The notes under the pieces: model-generated
What the model was told of the DNA's origin: nothing
What the model saw: the letters and a program-made list of their open reading frames with translations, nothing else
The model's database searches: none
Part shown: piece by piece, positions 37,727 through 47,601 of the stretch
Numbering within the stretch: position 1 is the stretch's first letter
Layout of the letters: every line of letters starts with the position of its first letter
DNA from: Aquabacterium olei
GTDB lineage: Bacteria > Pseudomonadota > Gammaproteobacteria > Burkholderiales > Burkholderiaceae_C
Length of the DNA stretch: 64,000 bases
Direction of reading: 5' to 3'
NCBI RefSeq assembly: GCF_003100395.1
Contig: NZ_CP029210.1
Coordinates: 1,736,001-1,800,000 of the forward strand
Position numbers and translations under genes: made by a program

Positions 37727-40332
37727 ACGGTGTGCCCCCGGCGCCGCAGCAGTTCGGTGATGGCTGCATCGATGCTCAGACCTTGCGCGCGCAGCTCGTC
37801 GATGGGCGCGTTGTCCTCCAGCTTGTTGGAAAACAGCAGGTGCGTGGCCGGATCCAGGATGTTGCGCGCCACCCCTTCGCCCACCGGGGAGGAGATGTAC
37901 AGCTCGGAGTACACGCCCGCCTCGGTCCTGAGCGAGTTCAACAAGCGCTTCTTGGGCTCGTCCATGGTCAGCCTGCCCTTGCGGTCCAGCATCTCGATGG
38001 ATTCGGGCTTCTGGCGCAGCAGGAACACCCAGTCCGAACAGTTGAACGCGGCTTCCATCTGGGCCGAGCCATAGAAGTCGTCGGCGCTCTGGGTTGCCGT
38101 GCCCAAGGCTCCGCCGTATTTGCGGGCGCGCCGGGCCGCTTCCTCGATCACGGCGGCCTTGACGGGGTCATCGGCCCCGATATCGCCGAGCTGCTGCTTG
38201 AGCTCGTCAATGAACAGCACCTTGCGCCGGTTGCGGCTGAGGTACATCTCGCCGGTGATCTGGTGCAGCAACAGGATGTTGACAACGGCGTGCAGGTCGG
38301 GGCGACGCTTGAGTTCCTCGTTTTCGATGACGATGAAATCGTTGCTGAAATCGACGTTGCTGGGCCCCTCGAAGAAGCGCTCGTACTGGCCGCCTCGGGT
38401 GTAGGGGTTGAGCATCACGGCCAGGTCCTTGATGCGCTGGTCGTTAACCAGGCCCAGGGCTTCGATGTTGCCGGTCTTGAAGGCCTCGCGCAGGGCCGTG
38501 ATGGTCAGGTCGTTGCCGTGCTCGGCGAAGAGCTTGAGCACCATGGCCGATATGGCCTTGTACTGGACCTCTTCCAGCGTGTGCTGCATGGAGCACATCT
38601 TGGAGATGGCCGGCACCAGCATGTCGATGTCTTCGTGGATGTCAACGATGTTGGTGAAGGGGTTCAGGCAAATGTCCACATCGGGGCGGAACTCGATGTA
38701 GGTGCCCTTGGCCTTGCGGCACAGCTTCTCGAAAGAGCGGCCCAGGTCCAGCATCCAGACCTTGGCGTCGATGGCCCGGTAGGACCAGGCCATCTCGTTC
38801 ATCAGCACCGACTTGCCCGAACCCGGTGCGCCGATGATGGCGAAGTTGTAGTTGCCCAGGTCATTGTCGAAGATGTCCAGGGTCATCAACTGCCCACGGC
38901 GCCCGCCGAAGACCAGGGCGGGGGTGCGTGTGCCGCGCCACTCCGCGATCAGGGGCGCCAGGTGGATCGCGTTGGCCATGGTCTTGCGCGAGACGCGGCG
39001 CATCTTGGCCAGATCGCCATGAAAGCGTGGCGTGAGGGTCATGGGCAGGCTGGCCAGCAGCGCCTGGCGGTGCATGTACACGTCGGCATTGAGCTGAAAG
39101 CCCCGGCCACGCCAGATGGCGTTGGCCGCTTCGTGGGCCGCCACCGCCTTGCGCGGTGGCGAGAAGATGGCCAACTGGTGGTGGAGGCTTACCAGGCTGC
39201 CGCCGGTGTCGATGGCCTGCGCGGCGGCCGTCCAGTCCTGCAGCTTCTTGCCCACGTCCGGCATCACGTCGGCCATCTTGCTCTTGGCGTTTTGCGTGGC
39301 GCGCACATGGTTGGCGGTGACCGTGGCCTTGGTGGCATTGGGGTCGAGCACATGCACGCCCATGGTCAGCAAGAATGGCGCGCTGTACTGCAGGGCGGGC
39401 TGCATCAGGTCGCCGATCAGCGAGCCCATCTGCCAAAGGGCGAAGCGCTCAGGGAAGGACTTGATGGAGTAAAAGCGCGCCTCCAGTTCATCCGATCCGG
39501 TCTCCTTCCACAGGCGCAGGCCGCTGGGGGTGGGGTCCTGGATGGTGTCGAAGTCGATGATCTGGTCGCGCAGTTCGCGCCCGTCGTCGTAGTGCAGGTC
39601 TGGCGCGTCGGTCTGCGAGATGCGGTCAGGGTTGGTGAACAGTGCGCACCAGTTGATCAGGTCGGCGGCATCGCAGACCCGGTTGGGCAGGGAGGCCGAA
39701 CGCAGCGTGGATGCCATGGACTCGCGCTGGGCCATCACCTCTTCGCGCCTGGTCATGTCCTGGGCGTCACCGGGCAGGGTGACGCTGAGCATCAGGCGGA
39801 AGTCCCGGATCGTGTAGTGAAAGCCCGAGGTCAGCGAGGACTGGGCTCCCCGCAGCAGGTGGCCTACGCGTTGGCGGGCCAGGGTGTGGAAGAGGTTGTC
39901 GTTGCGGGCAGGTCGCCCCCAATGCTTGGCCTTATCTGCCTGGTCCTCGTCTTCGACTCGCAAGTTGGCATAGCGGCGCAACTGGCCACGCACATGGGGT
40001 GAGGCGAACAGGTGGAACTGGATGCCCGCGCCCGTCGGGCAGTTGGCGTACAGCGAGATCAGCACCTCGGCCATGCGTTCATCCGCGCCCGACTGCGGCA
40101 TGACCTCCAGCATGAAGCCCAGGCTATCGCGGTTGACGAAGATTTTTTCGTCTGCGAGGTAGGCGGAGTAGGGCAGCCACGCGGCGAATTGCTCTGCCGG
40201 TGTGTCTGGTGGCGCGCCCAGGCCCATGGCCTCGAATAGGCCCGGGCGTGCGGGCCTGCGCACGGTGCGAGCCGCATCCATGGAGACGCTGGCTGCTGTC
40301 GTGATTGTTGAAGTGGCTGTGGGGGTGGGCAT
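37723..40332 (-). CDS. traC: Type IV secretion ATPase TraC (VirB4 family)
   Basis: An 869-residue cytoplasmic or peripheral ATPase that powers pilus biogenesis. The N-terminal TraC_F region (LPYSAYLADEKIFVNRDSLGF, about residues 50-70) precedes a VirB4-type motor with Walker A GAPGSGKSV near residue 500 and Walker B KVLFIDELKQQLGD near 700, then GTATQSADDFYGS. Length is typical. It lies between traV (21-bp gap) and trbI. A long open frame on the opposite strand is only its codon-bias shadow. Confidence 0.96.
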   Translation of the reverse strand: MPTPTATSTITTAASVSMDAARTVRRPARPGLFEAMGLGAPPDTPAEQFAAWLPYSAYLADEKIFVNRDSLGFMLEVMPQSGADERMAEVLISLYANCPTGAGIQFHLFASPHVRGQLRRYANLRVEDEDQADKAKHWGRPARNDNLFHTLARQRVGHLLRGAQSSLTSGFHYTIRDFRLMLSVTLPGDAQDMTRREEVMAQRESMASTLRSASLPNRVCDAADLINWCALFTNPDRISQTDAPDLHYDDGRELRDQIIDFDTIQDPTPSGLRLWKETGSDELEARFYSIKSFPERFALWQMGSLIGDLMQPALQYSAPFLLTMGVHVLDPNATKATVTANHVRATQNAKSKMADVMPDVGKKLQDWTAAAQAIDTGGSLVSLHHQLAIFSPPRKAVAAHEAANAIWRGRGFQLNADVYMHRQALLASLPMTLTPRFHGDLAKMRRVSRKTMANAIHLAPLIAEWRGTRTPALVFGGRRGQLMTLDIFDNDLGNYNFAIIGAPGSGKSVLMNEMAWSYRAIDAKVWMLDLGRSFEKLCRKAKGTYIEFRPDVDICLNPFTNIVDIHEDIDMLVPAISKMCSMQHTLEEVQYKAISAMVLKLFAEHGNDLTITALREAFKTGNIEALGLVNDQRIKDLAVMLNPYTRGGQYERFFEGPSNVDFSNDFIVIENEELKRRPDLHAVVNILLLHQITGEMYLSRNRRKVLFIDELKQQLGDIGADDPVKAAVIEEAARRARKYGGALGTATQSADDFYGSAQMEAAFNCSDWVFLLRQKPESIEMLDRKGRLTMDEPKKRLLNSLRTEAGVYSELYISSPVGEGVARNILDPATHLLFSNKLEDNAPIDELRAQGLSIDAAITELLRRRGHTV

Positions 40333-40353
40333 GGCGCAACCTTTGAGGGAGGT

Positions 40354-41040
40354 TCAGTTGCTGGGGTCAAGGCTGTCGGTAGGCGGCAGCAAGGGGCCGA
40401 TGTCAGGACTTTCCGAGTTGTCCGGGGCGTACGGAGACGGGCGCTGCTGGCCAACGGGCCGCACGGGCGAGGTGCTCTGTTCTGGCGTGGCAGGTTTGAC
40501 GGTGGTGCCCATCGGAGGTCGTATGGGCGCATAGGCGTCACGGATCTGGCGATGTGCGTGGTCGATCAGCCACTGACCCGCATCGATCTGGACATAGACA
40601 TAGCCCTGGTCGTAGAGGTCGCGGTCGGCGTCTTCCCAGGGCTTGAACCACAGCCTCAGGATCCGGGCCGATGAGCGCAGGGGCAGCGCCAGGCTGGGGG
40701 ACTGAGCCACGGGCGGGACAGTGGCTTGGGCGGATGCCCGCGCTGGTGCAGGGCGAGGCTGTGGCGACCCGGGTGCGGGATTGGTACCTGGCTCGCCATG
40801 GGATTTGGCGGCCAGGCGGCGCTTGGCCACCTGGGCGGGCAGGTTGTCCTGAACGGCGTTGGCATAGGTGCCCGACACCGAGGTGCAAGTCACCCCGTCC
40901 GGGGCTTTGCAGGCGTAGTCGGAGCTGCCGCCCAGGCCGGAGAGGTTCATGCAGCCCGACAAGCTCAGCAGCAAGCAAGCCAGAAGCCAGATCGGGCGTG
41001 CGGAGTGGACGCGGCTAGCGAGGTGACCGTGGGCGTTCAT
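40354..41040 (-). CDS. traV: Type IV secretion lipoprotein TraV
   Basis: A 228-residue outer-membrane lipoprotein with lipobox LLLSLSGC (lipidated Cys near residue 30) and the TraV core [21 protein letters not shown]. The C-terminal half is Pro-rich, with [19 protein letters not shown]. It is the VirB7-like part of the outer-membrane core complex with TraK and TraB. The ATG overlaps the dsbC stop. Confidence 0.9.
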   Translation of the reverse strand: MNAHGHLASRVHSARPIWLLACLLLSLSGCMNLSGLGGSSDYACKAPDGVTCTSVSGTYANAVQDNLPAQVAKRRLAAKSHGEPGTNPAPGSPQPRPAPARASAQATVPPVAQSPSLALPLRSSARILRLWFKPWEDADRDLYDQGYVYVQIDAGQWLIDHAHRQIRDAYAPIRPPMGTTVKPATPEQSTSPVRPVGQQRPSPYAPDNSESPDIGPLLPPTDSLDPSN

Positions 41041-41885
41041 GGCTGAACCTCCGAGGTGGCCGGTTTCAGGCGGGCCTGGATCACCTGGTGATCGACGTAG
41101 CCTTCGGTGCGGCTGCCATCTGCCCAGATCAGGGTGGGCGTGGCTTGAACACCCAGGCGTTGCGCCAAAACCAGGTTGCGGGCCACGGGGTGATCGCATC
41201 GCGCTGGGGCATTGATCGCGGTGGCATCGCCCTGCACCATGTAGCGCTGCCAAGCTTGAGCCCGGTCAGGGGCGCACCAGAGGGCGATGGGCTTGGCCTC
41301 ACCCTGAAAGGGCAGCATGAAGGTGTAGACCGTGACGTTGTCGATCCGGGCCAGCTCAGGCTCCAGTTGCTTGCAGTAGCCGCAGCCGGGGTCGCTGAAC
41401 ACGGCGATCTGCCGCTGACCGTTGCCCCGCACGGTCTTGATGGCGTCTGCCAGTGGCAGTTGGTCAAAGGCAATAGGGGCTGATGTTGGTGCGGATGTCC
41501 GTGCTGATGTTGTTGCGGCAGGCGTAGCGGGTGCCATCGCGCCCTGCCTGGCCGCCAGGGCCATTCGAGGTCCGGTGATGTCGGTCATGGTCTGTGTGTC
41601 AAAGACATGGCCGAACACGAAGTAGCGCGGCTGGCGGGCCGACACATAGGCCACGTTCCCGTTCATCCAGACTTCGTACAGTCCGCCAATGGGCGAAGGC
41701 AGCACCTGGGTGAAGCGCGTGCTGGGGTTGGCCTTCCTGAGTGCGGCCAGGAGGCGGGCCTCTTCAGATGGCGGAGCGCCCGCCCAGGCGATGCCATTGA
41801 CCAGCATCGTGAACAGTGCCCAGATCAGCGTCACGTCCTGAAGCCTGCCTCGCAGAGGCGGGCGCATGTCAATAGTTGTCATCAT
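41037..41885 (-). CDS. dsbC: DsbC-family thiol:disulfide interchange protein
   Basis: A 282-residue periplasmic protein. A signal segment ([19 protein letters not shown]) is followed by the DsbC/G dimerisation-type domain ([20 protein letters not shown]), an Ala/Thr linker and a thioredoxin domain with CGYC in [16 protein letters not shown] (about residue 168) and cis-Pro ATPTLIW. It probably isomerises disulfides of the Cys-rich TraN and TraU. It overlaps traB by 17 bp at the chosen start; an internal ATG at 41867 is the alternative. Confidence 0.92.
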   Translation of the reverse strand: MMTTIDMRPPLRGRLQDVTLIWALFTMLVNGIAWAGAPPSEEARLLAALRKANPSTRFTQVLPSPIGGLYEVWMNGNVAYVSARQPRYFVFGHVFDTQTMTDITGPRMALAARQGAMAPATPAATTSARTSAPTSAPIAFDQLPLADAIKTVRGNGQRQIAVFSDPGCGYCKQLEPELARIDNVTVYTFMLPFQGEAKPIALWCAPDRAQAWQRYMVQGDATAINAPARCDHPVARNLVLAQRLGVQATPTLIWADGSRTEGYVDHQVIQARLKPATSEVQP

Positions 41886-43410
41886 TGGCGGCTTTCAGGT
41901 AGCGGTCTTCGGGGGCGGGCTCAGCCGAGCGCGACAGCGTGCGGGAGGGGGTGCCGCCGGTACGGGTGTAGGCGTTGGCCGACATGGGCGCGTCGATACG
42001 CACGCCCTTGGTGATCACCACATCGATCTCGCGGCTGGCATCGATTTCGATCACCGGAAACGTGTTCTCGGCGAGCTTGATGTAGTACTGAGCCAGGCGG
42101 TCCAGGGCCTTGCCGACACCGGTGCCGATGCCTGCGCGGTAGGCGTCACTGCTGTTGCCACCGCTGCTGGCGATCGTGCCCAGAGCAGAGGTGCTGTAGG
42201 TGGTCGATGAAGTTGACAGGCCCTGGCCGATGCCACTGACCACGCCTGCCAGAAGGGCGTTGGCCAGCATCTGGCCTTGTTTGGTGACCAGTCGCCCGCG
42301 CATGCCCACCTTGCCGTCTTCGCCATAGACGCTGCCCTGGATCTTGACTTCCAGCGTGGCGCCGTCCGGGCGGACGCAGGACAGGTTCTCGGTGCGCAGG
42401 TAGGCTCGCTCCGAGCTGATGTCGCCGTAGCCTGCCGCGATCACGAAGCAGTCCCGGTATTCCCCCCGAAAGCGGTTGGGCAGGACCGAGTTGTCCGAGA
42501 GCCGGATCAGGACCGGATGCGGGTTGGACTGGGCCTGCCCGCCCGTGGGGGCATCCAGGCCACCAAGTAAGGTGCCGCGCGTGAAGCTGACGGGCAGGAA
42601 GGTCGAAACGGTGCGGGTGTCGGCTGTTGACGGTGATCCAGGCGTGGCATTGTTTGTGGTGCTTGCCGTGGCGCCTGTTGCAGCGGCCTTGGCCGATTCC
42701 CGGTCCACCAGAGAAACGCGCGTCAACACCGGGGCATTGAAAGGCATGTCCTGCGGTGCCATGCCCGGATCACCGAGGGGCATGGCACCTGCGGGCGATG
42801 TGCCGGGCGGCAGCGGTGGGGGAATGTTGATGCTCTGCCCATGAGGATTTGCATGGGGCAGAGCGGTGGACGCCGGAGGTGGTGGAAGGGGCAGGCTGGA
42901 TGCCGGTGGCATCGTTGGGGGCGCGGGCGTGTTTGACGCTGCCGCAGCGTTGGGTGCCAAGGACATGCTGGCAGCCTGGCTGGCCGAGGTGAGTTTTTGC
43001 TCCAGTTCGGCAAAGCGTTGCATGGTACGGGCCTCGAAAGCTTGTCGGTCCTTGTTGAGCCGGGTCTGCTCATCGCGCTCGTTCTCGTACTGCGCCAACT
43101 TGCGCCCTGCGGTGCCCACCCATTGGTCTACCGGGTTGACCTGCTGTCCCGGCGGCATCACCCCGATGTTTGTGACCGTGGCAGGCTGCGCGCTGCCGTT
43201 GTTCTTGGCGTCTGCGGTGGGCGAGCGCGTGTCGGTGAGGGCGAAGATCAGCCACAGCAGGCCGACACCACATACCAGGATGGCGGCCAGGGTGACGTAC
43301 TGGCGTTGCCGTGGAGACAGCCTTTGAAGGGCACTGCCCACGGCCCCCTTGATGCGGTCGAGCAAGCCGGTGACGCTCCCATTGGCTGCTTGGTCGAAAG
43401 GCGTGTTCAT
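41869..43410 (-). CDS. traB: Type IV secretion scaffold protein TraB (VirB10 family)
   Basis: A 513-residue protein spanning the envelope. One inner-membrane helix ([21 protein letters not shown]) is followed by a coiled coil (about residues 95-145) and a Pro-rich region (150-220). The VirB10-like beta domain shows [29 protein letters not shown] and the C-terminal [11 protein letters not shown]. Its ATGA overlaps traK. Standard for the F-type core complex. Confidence 0.95.
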   Translation of the reverse strand: MNTPFDQAANGSVTGLLDRIKGAVGSALQRLSPRQRQYVTLAAILVCGVGLLWLIFALTDTRSPTADAKNNGSAQPATVTNIGVMPPGQQVNPVDQWVGTAGRKLAQYENERDEQTRLNKDRQAFEARTMQRFAELEQKLTSASQAASMSLAPNAAAASNTPAPPTMPPASSLPLPPPPASTALPHANPHGQSINIPPPLPPGTSPAGAMPLGDPGMAPQDMPFNAPVLTRVSLVDRESAKAAATGATASTTNNATPGSPSTADTRTVSTFLPVSFTRGTLLGGLDAPTGGQAQSNPHPVLIRLSDNSVLPNRFRGEYRDCFVIAAGYGDISSERAYLRTENLSCVRPDGATLEVKIQGSVYGEDGKVGMRGRLVTKQGQMLANALLAGVVSGIGQGLSTSSTTYSTSALGTIASSGGNSSDAYRAGIGTGVGKALDRLAQYYIKLAENTFPVIEIDASREIDVVITKGVRIDAPMSANAYTRTGGTPSRTLSRSAEPAPEDRYLKAANDDNY

Positions 43411-44261
43411 CGCGTGGCCTCCTGCCGGATCACGAACACATTCGTGGTCTCTCCGGGTTGCAGGTTGTAGTTCTCGATGGACACGCCCATGACCTGGGCA
43501 CCTTCGCGGTCAAATTCCTGCTCGGCCAGCACCATCAAGGTCGGGCTGATGTTTTGCAGCAGGTATTTCTCGCCGACCAGGCCTCGCCCTTCATAGCGAC
43601 GCATCAGGGAAAATCTCGCTTCGAGCCACAGGGGGACGAGGCGGTTGACCTCCTCAACGCGCACCTCGGGAGGCACTCGGTCAGAAGCCATCGCCACTAG
43701 CAAGGCCTTCATGGCTCGGATGTGGTTGGCCGAAGTGCCCAATGACATACCCGAGGGACTTGGGTTCGCGTTGTCCAGCTTCAGCAGCCTGGCACTGGGA
43801 TCCCGGATGACGATGGTGTCTGCGGGGGTGTCCGAACGATGTAGCAGCAGGGTGTAGGTCGCCTGGGCGCTGGAGACGAACAGGTTGATGGGCTTGCTGG
43901 ACCTGCCCACGGGTCGGAGGTAGACCTCGCCCTTGTCCTTGTCGCATTCGAGGACCAGTTCACCCGTGGGGTTGATGGCCGGACTGTTCTGGCTGTTGTT
44001 GGGGGGTGGGGTTCCGTTGGCGCAGTTGCTCGAATAGATGTTGCCGAACACATCGGTGATGGGCGCGCCATCGATGCGGATGCGCGTGGGCTCCTTGATC
44101 GACACCATGGCCTCAACGGAGACGCCGTCGCGGGCTTCAACCAACTGGAGCGCCCTGACGAGGCTTGGTGCCGTTGCCATCCCAACGGCTGTCACCAGGG
44201 CCAGCAGCAGGTTTGTCAGCGAAGTGGAGGGCTGCTGGCGTCGCTTGAAATCAGCTCGCAT
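43407..44261 (-). CDS. traK: Type IV secretion secretin-like protein TraK (VirB9 analogue)
   Basis: A 284-residue periplasmic or outer-membrane core protein with an N-terminal export signal (TNLLLALVTAVGMATAPSLV). It has ARDGVSVEAMVSIKEPTRIRI, GEVYLRPVGRSSKPINLFV and the C-terminal FVIRQEATR region of TraK. Overlaps of 11 bp with traE and 4 bp with traB fit one polycistron. Confidence 0.93.
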   Translation of the reverse strand: MRADFKRRQQPSTSLTNLLLALVTAVGMATAPSLVRALQLVEARDGVSVEAMVSIKEPTRIRIDGAPITDVFGNIYSSNCANGTPPPNNSQNSPAINPTGELVLECDKDKGEVYLRPVGRSSKPINLFVSSAQATYTLLLHRSDTPADTIVIRDPSARLLKLDNANPSPSGMSLGTSANHIRAMKALLVAMASDRVPPEVRVEEVNRLVPLWLEARFSLMRRYEGRGLVGEKYLLQNISPTLMVLAEQEFDREGAQVMGVSIENYNLQPGETTNVFVIRQEATR

Positions 44262-44814
44262 TGGGAACCTCCTTGAAGGTCTTGAGGTGCATGCGTGCCC
44301 CGTTGAAACTGAACTCGATCAGGTAGGCCTTGAGGTCGTTGGCGGTTTCGAAGCCATTGACCAGGGTGCGCAGTCGGCCACGCACCACGACGCTTTGCTT
44401 GTCCTCGCTGGGCACCAACTGCTGCGGCATGAACATCGTGCTGGCGTTGATGCGCTTGAGCCGCTCGGCCTCGACCTCCTGCCGGGTCTTGAGCGGGCCG
44501 TATTGGTCGGGCTCCACATAGCCGAGCAGGATGTTTTTCTTCCAGTCGATCGATGAGGGCGTGACGTCCAGCACCAGCCAGGCCATGAAACCACCCATCT
44601 GCTCCAGGTATTCGCCACTGGCCTTGTCTCGGCTGACCCAGAAGGTCTTGTCGATCGTGGGTGGCACGACCACCGTGCGCACCGTGCCAATCAGGTTGAG
44701 GATGACGAGCAGTGCCACAACATGCCCCGAAGCCAGTACGCCCACCGCGAGCCCCAGGCTGCGGTTGCGGCGACGCATCTCCTTGATGTCGCTGTTGAGT
44801 CGCTCGAAGTCCAT
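44251..44814 (-). CDS. traE: Type IV conjugative protein TraE
   Basis: A 187-residue bitopic inner-membrane protein of VirB8-like topology. A short cytoplasmic tail, one helix (SLGLAVGVLASGHVVALLVI) and a periplasmic domain with VVPPTIDKTFWVSRDKASGEY and YLEQMGGFMAWLVLDVTPSS are diagnostic. 14 bp separate it from traL. Confidence 0.93.
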   Translation of the reverse strand: MDFERLNSDIKEMRRRNRSLGLAVGVLASGHVVALLVILNLIGTVRTVVVPPTIDKTFWVSRDKASGEYLEQMGGFMAWLVLDVTPSSIDWKKNILLGYVEPDQYGPLKTRQEVEAERLKRINASTMFMPQQLVPSEDKQSVVVRGRLRTLVNGFETANDLKAYLIEFSFNGARMHLKTFKEVPNAS

Positions 44815-44828
44815 GGCGTGCTCCAGAC

Positions 44829-45128
44829 TCAGCCGACCATGCGGCGGATGTGCGAGGGCGGGGTGGCGCGCATCGCGGTCATGGGGCTGGGCGGCAGGTG
44901 CCAGTACAGCCAGTGCATCGCGAAGGCCTGGTGCTTGTCGGCCTTGATGCGGGCGATCCAGCGCGACAGGAAGATCCCCGCACCTGCGCAGGCCGCAAAG
45001 GCCAGCTTGGTGCCCGACAGGTAGCCGACAAAGAAAAAGAAGATCACCGGGGCGGCCACATCGATGTCCCAGAAGCCGATCTTCCAGGGGTCATCCAGGC
45101 GACGGGGGATGTAGGTGTCGGCTTGCAT
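44829..45128 (-). CDS. traL: Type IV conjugative protein TraL
   Basis: A 99-residue membrane protein (VirB3-like). It starts with YIPRRLDDPWKIGFWDIDVA and has two hydrophobic segments and a C-terminal AFAMHWLYWHLPPSP motif, all typical of TraL. It follows traA by 28 bp. Confidence 0.93.
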   Translation of the reverse strand: MQADTYIPRRLDDPWKIGFWDIDVAAPVIFFFFVGYLSGTKLAFAACAGAGIFLSRWIARIKADKHQAFAMHWLYWHLPPSPMTAMRATPPSHIRRMVG

Positions 45129-45156
45129 GTCAGGCTCCTGCAGGTTTGGGCTGACC

Positions 45157-45570
45157 TCAGACGACGGCGCCCATGATGGCGCCCGCGATCACCAGGCCTA
45201 CCGCACCGAAGATGGCCAGGCCCACGTAGAACAGCACCGGCCCGAAATTGCGCAGGGCCGACAGCGAGATCAGGGCGACCACGAAACCGACGAAGCCGAC
45301 CAGGGCCTTGACGCTAGGCCCCAGCGCGGAGATCTGGGCGAGGGCGGATGTCAGCGGCCCGGTGATGCCGGTGAACGCCACCAGGTCGAGGGCGAAACCA
45401 GGCATGGACAGGCCCAAGCCCAGGGTGAGCATGGCCAGCGCCGAGGCCACACGCCAGCGCTTGTGTGTGGGCTTGCCGGTGACTCGGGCACTGGATGGGT
45501 TGCTTTGCTGATCATCCTGTTGGACAGTTTGACGAACAGGGACGAAGGGATGGATGATGGCTGTGCGCAT
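45157..45570 (-). CDS. traA: Conjugative pilin TraA
   Basis: A 137-residue prepilin with a long leader (about 60 residues, ending SALAMLTLGLGLSMPGFA). The mature subunit of about 75 residues has two hydrophobic helices (VKALVGFVGFVVALISLSAL and FGPVLFYVGLAIFGAVGLVI), the F-pilin layout. A GGAGA site precedes the ATG at 45570. It heads the traLEKB block. Expected to be processed by signal peptidase, perhaps by the S26 enzyme encoded in the operon. Confidence 0.85.
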   Translation of the reverse strand: MRTAIIHPFVPVRQTVQQDDQQSNPSSARVTGKPTHKRWRVASALAMLTLGLGLSMPGFALDLVAFTGITGPLTSALAQISALGPSVKALVGFVGFVVALISLSALRNFGPVLFYVGLAIFGAVGLVIAGAIMGAVV

Positions 45571-45592
45571 GGGAATCTCCTGGCTGGGTTGC

Positions 45593-45643
45593 GCGTCAAG
45601 GCCTGACGCAGGCGGGGGCGATCCTGCGAACGTGTGAGCACGT
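45593..45643. promoter_or_regulatory. Two dyads in the traA leader
   Basis: The 127-bp gap upstream of traA contains GCGTCA-5-TGACGC (45593-45609) and ACGTG-TGAG-CACGT (45630-45643). They lie 23 and 60 bp before the start codon. They may be operator half-sites or RNA structure for pilin control; no promoter was clearly recognised. Confidence 0.3.
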
Positions 45644-45697
45644 CTCAGGAGGGGGATGCGGTGGGCGACGGGCTCACGGGTGAGGGCCATTGGTGTG

Positions 45698-46366
45698 TCA
45701 TGGCCCACCCTCGGATGAGGCTGTGAACACGACCTCAACGCGACGATTGCGGGCTCGGCCCTCAGGTGTGTCGTTGTTGGCGATGTAGCAGCACAGGCCT
45801 CTGGCATCGATGCGGATGTCATTGGGGTGTGAGGGACTGATGCGCTTGATGTGATCTCGAACGGCATCAGCCCGAGCTAGCGCGATGGCCTGATTGGGCG
45901 CATCAGGGCCGACGTTGTCGGTGCGTCCCACGATGAGCACACGCTGGGCACGTCCCAGGGCTTTGGCTGCGCTGTTCAGCAGGGTCCGGTGTACAGGTGT
46001 CAGCACCGCACTGTCGGTTGCAAACTCCAGGACCAGCACCTGAGGCTTGTGCAGCGGGGCAGGCTTGGTCACTTCAGTTGGCGCGACGGATGCAAGGGCG
46101 CGCGCGTTGCCTCGCATCGAAGGCTGCGGCTGTGCATCGGCCACAGCCAGCGTTTTGGGTGTGGTGGTAGGACAGGCAGGCTCGACGCACTGGGCAAAGT
46201 ACGCGTCGCGGCCACGTTCAAGCTGCGCGATGTGTGAGGCGTTCCGCTTAGCTTGTGGTATCGCGGTTGCATGGCCCTGCTTGGCGGGCAAGGTGCAAGA
46301 CGAGAAGGCAAACAGAATCACCGCTGCCGAGGCGCTGGTCATGGCGAGGTCCTGTACCCGCGTCAT
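45698..46366 (-). CDS. OmpA-family envelope protein
   Basis: A 222-residue protein with a lipoprotein-like signal (AAVILFAFSSC, Cys near residue 24) and a C-terminal OmpA/MotB peptidoglycan-binding domain. That domain shows LEFATDSAVLTPVHRTLLNS, IVGRTDNVGPDAPNQAIALA and the closing RARNRRVEVVF with the conserved Arg. The ATGA at 46366 overlaps the transglycosylase gene. In MPF-F ICEs such proteins probably anchor the secretion complex to the cell wall. Confidence 0.85.
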   Translation of the reverse strand: MTRVQDLAMTSASAAVILFAFSSCTLPAKQGHATAIPQAKRNASHIAQLERGRDAYFAQCVEPACPTTTPKTLAVADAQPQPSMRGNARALASVAPTEVTKPAPLHKPQVLVLEFATDSAVLTPVHRTLLNSAAKALGRAQRVLIVGRTDNVGPDAPNQAIALARADAVRDHIKRISPSHPNDIRIDARGLCCYIANNDTPEGRARNRRVEVVFTASSEGGP

Positions 46367-46905
46367 GGCGACACCCGAGCGGCAAGGATGAAGAGGGGCT
46401 GCTTTGCCTCTGATCGGCTCTGCGGCCATACGGCGGTTGGCTGTGGGGACTGGATTGCCGAGGCGTGCAACTGCCGATAGACCTTCCAGGCGTAGCGTCT
46501 GCGTGCGCTCTGGCAGGCCACTCCCTTGAGTTGGGTACACGCTGCGTTGTAGGCACCCACCCCATCCCAGGTCAGCCCTTGCTTGGCCAGGGTTTGGGCA
46601 AGCAGCCAGGCGCCCACATGGATGTTCGTGCAAGGGCTGTACAGGTCGCTTTCGGTGATGCCGAACCGTGCCAGCGCAGGCAGGTTCGAGCTGTTGATCT
46701 GCATCAGCCCGATGTCATAGCTGCCCGTGCGTTGGCGGTGGCTGAGGTTGATTGCATTTGGATTGAGGTGCGACTCGACCTTTGCAACGGCATAGAGCAA
46801 TTGCGATGACACGCCATATCGATGCGCCGCCTCGTCCCAGCAAGCCAGGGCGTGTGCCGGCAGGCTCAGCAGCGCAAGACATCCAGACAAGGGACCCCAT
46901 TGCAT
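46363..46905 (-). CDS. Lytic transglycosylase (VirB1/SLT-like)
   Basis: A 180-residue periplasmic muramidase. Signal peptide (GPLSGCLALLSLPAHALA), then the SLT fold with CWDEAAHRYGVSSQLLYAVAKVESHLNP, where the Glu of KVES is catalytic, followed by YDIGLMQINSS and VGAYNAAC. It opens the cell wall for assembly of the transfer apparatus. The start at 46905 has a GGAG site 8 bases upstream. Confidence 0.9.
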   Translation of the reverse strand: MQWGPLSGCLALLSLPAHALACWDEAAHRYGVSSQLLYAVAKVESHLNPNAINLSHRQRTGSYDIGLMQINSSNLPALARFGITESDLYSPCTNIHVGAWLLAQTLAKQGLTWDGVGAYNAACTQLKGVACQSARRRYAWKVYRQLHASAIQSPQPTAVWPQSRSEAKQPLFILAARVSP

Positions 46906-47103
46906 GGCGCACTCCAAACAAGACCGATGAATCCGCCAATGCACGTTGCGCGGCGGGACGGATGGGGTGAGACCGGCACGGTGCCGATCAAGGTCTTGTT
47001 CAGGTCTGCCGTGGTTGGACGACCTTGGCGTGGTCAGGGCACGTGAATCGTTTGGAGATTCTTCATGCCATGTGCTGGTCAGAGCGCTGGGCGGTCGATG
47101 GCC

Positions 47104-47601
47104 TCAGCGGGTCTGTGTGGCGTGCTCTGGACGGAAGCGCTGTGCCATGTTGATGCGAGCTTGTTGAAGGACGCTGGCGCCGGTCTCATCCGCCTGTTGA
47201 CACAGCGCCACGCAGGCGGTGGTCAAGTGGTCGAGCTGGAACTTCGGGTTGGGGTGCCGATTGGCGGGTGAGCGCTGCAACTCAAGGAGCAAGTCGTACT
47301 GCGGTCGCCACATGGCTTCCCGACGACGAGGCGTATTGGGCGAGCGGGCCACAAGCTCGGTTCCGAGAAAGCTGAAGATCTGTCTTGCCGCTTCGGGGCC
47401 GGAGAAGACCTGGGAGACGCAGGCACTGATCAGGTCAGGAAATCGAAAGATCGGGCCGACGTTGCGATCGGACTTGAGCACGCCATAAAGCCAGACATGT
47501 TCTTCCAGCCACAGCCGCGTTTCGATGACGTCGGACGGCTGGGATTCCACTGTTGCGGTGTGTCGAGAGTCCTGAAATCCGGGCGGTGCAGCGGTGAGCA
47601 T
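47104..47601 (-). CDS. Hypothetical protein upstream of the transfer block
   Basis: A 165-residue soluble protein without a signal peptide. It has VIETRLWLEEHVWLYGVLKS and a helical C-terminal half with HLTTACVALCQQADETGASV. No family recognised. The ATG at 47601 (AGAGGT site) is preferred over 47649. It is the most upstream gene in the minus-strand transfer block, separated by 198 bp from the transglycosylase gene; a regulatory or accessory role is possible. Confidence 0.6.
   Translation of the reverse strand: MLTAAPPGFQDSRHTATVESQPSDVIETRLWLEEHVWLYGVLKSDRNVGPIFRFPDLISACVSQVFSGPEAARQIFSFLGTELVARSPNTPRRREAMWRPQYDLLLELQRSPANRHPNPKFQLDHLTTACVALCQQADETGASVLQQARINMAQRFRPEHATQTR

Noticed and set aside
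37732..40002. Open frame of 756 codons on the plus strand
   Set aside because: Antisense to traC, whose Walker motifs and family match are clear.
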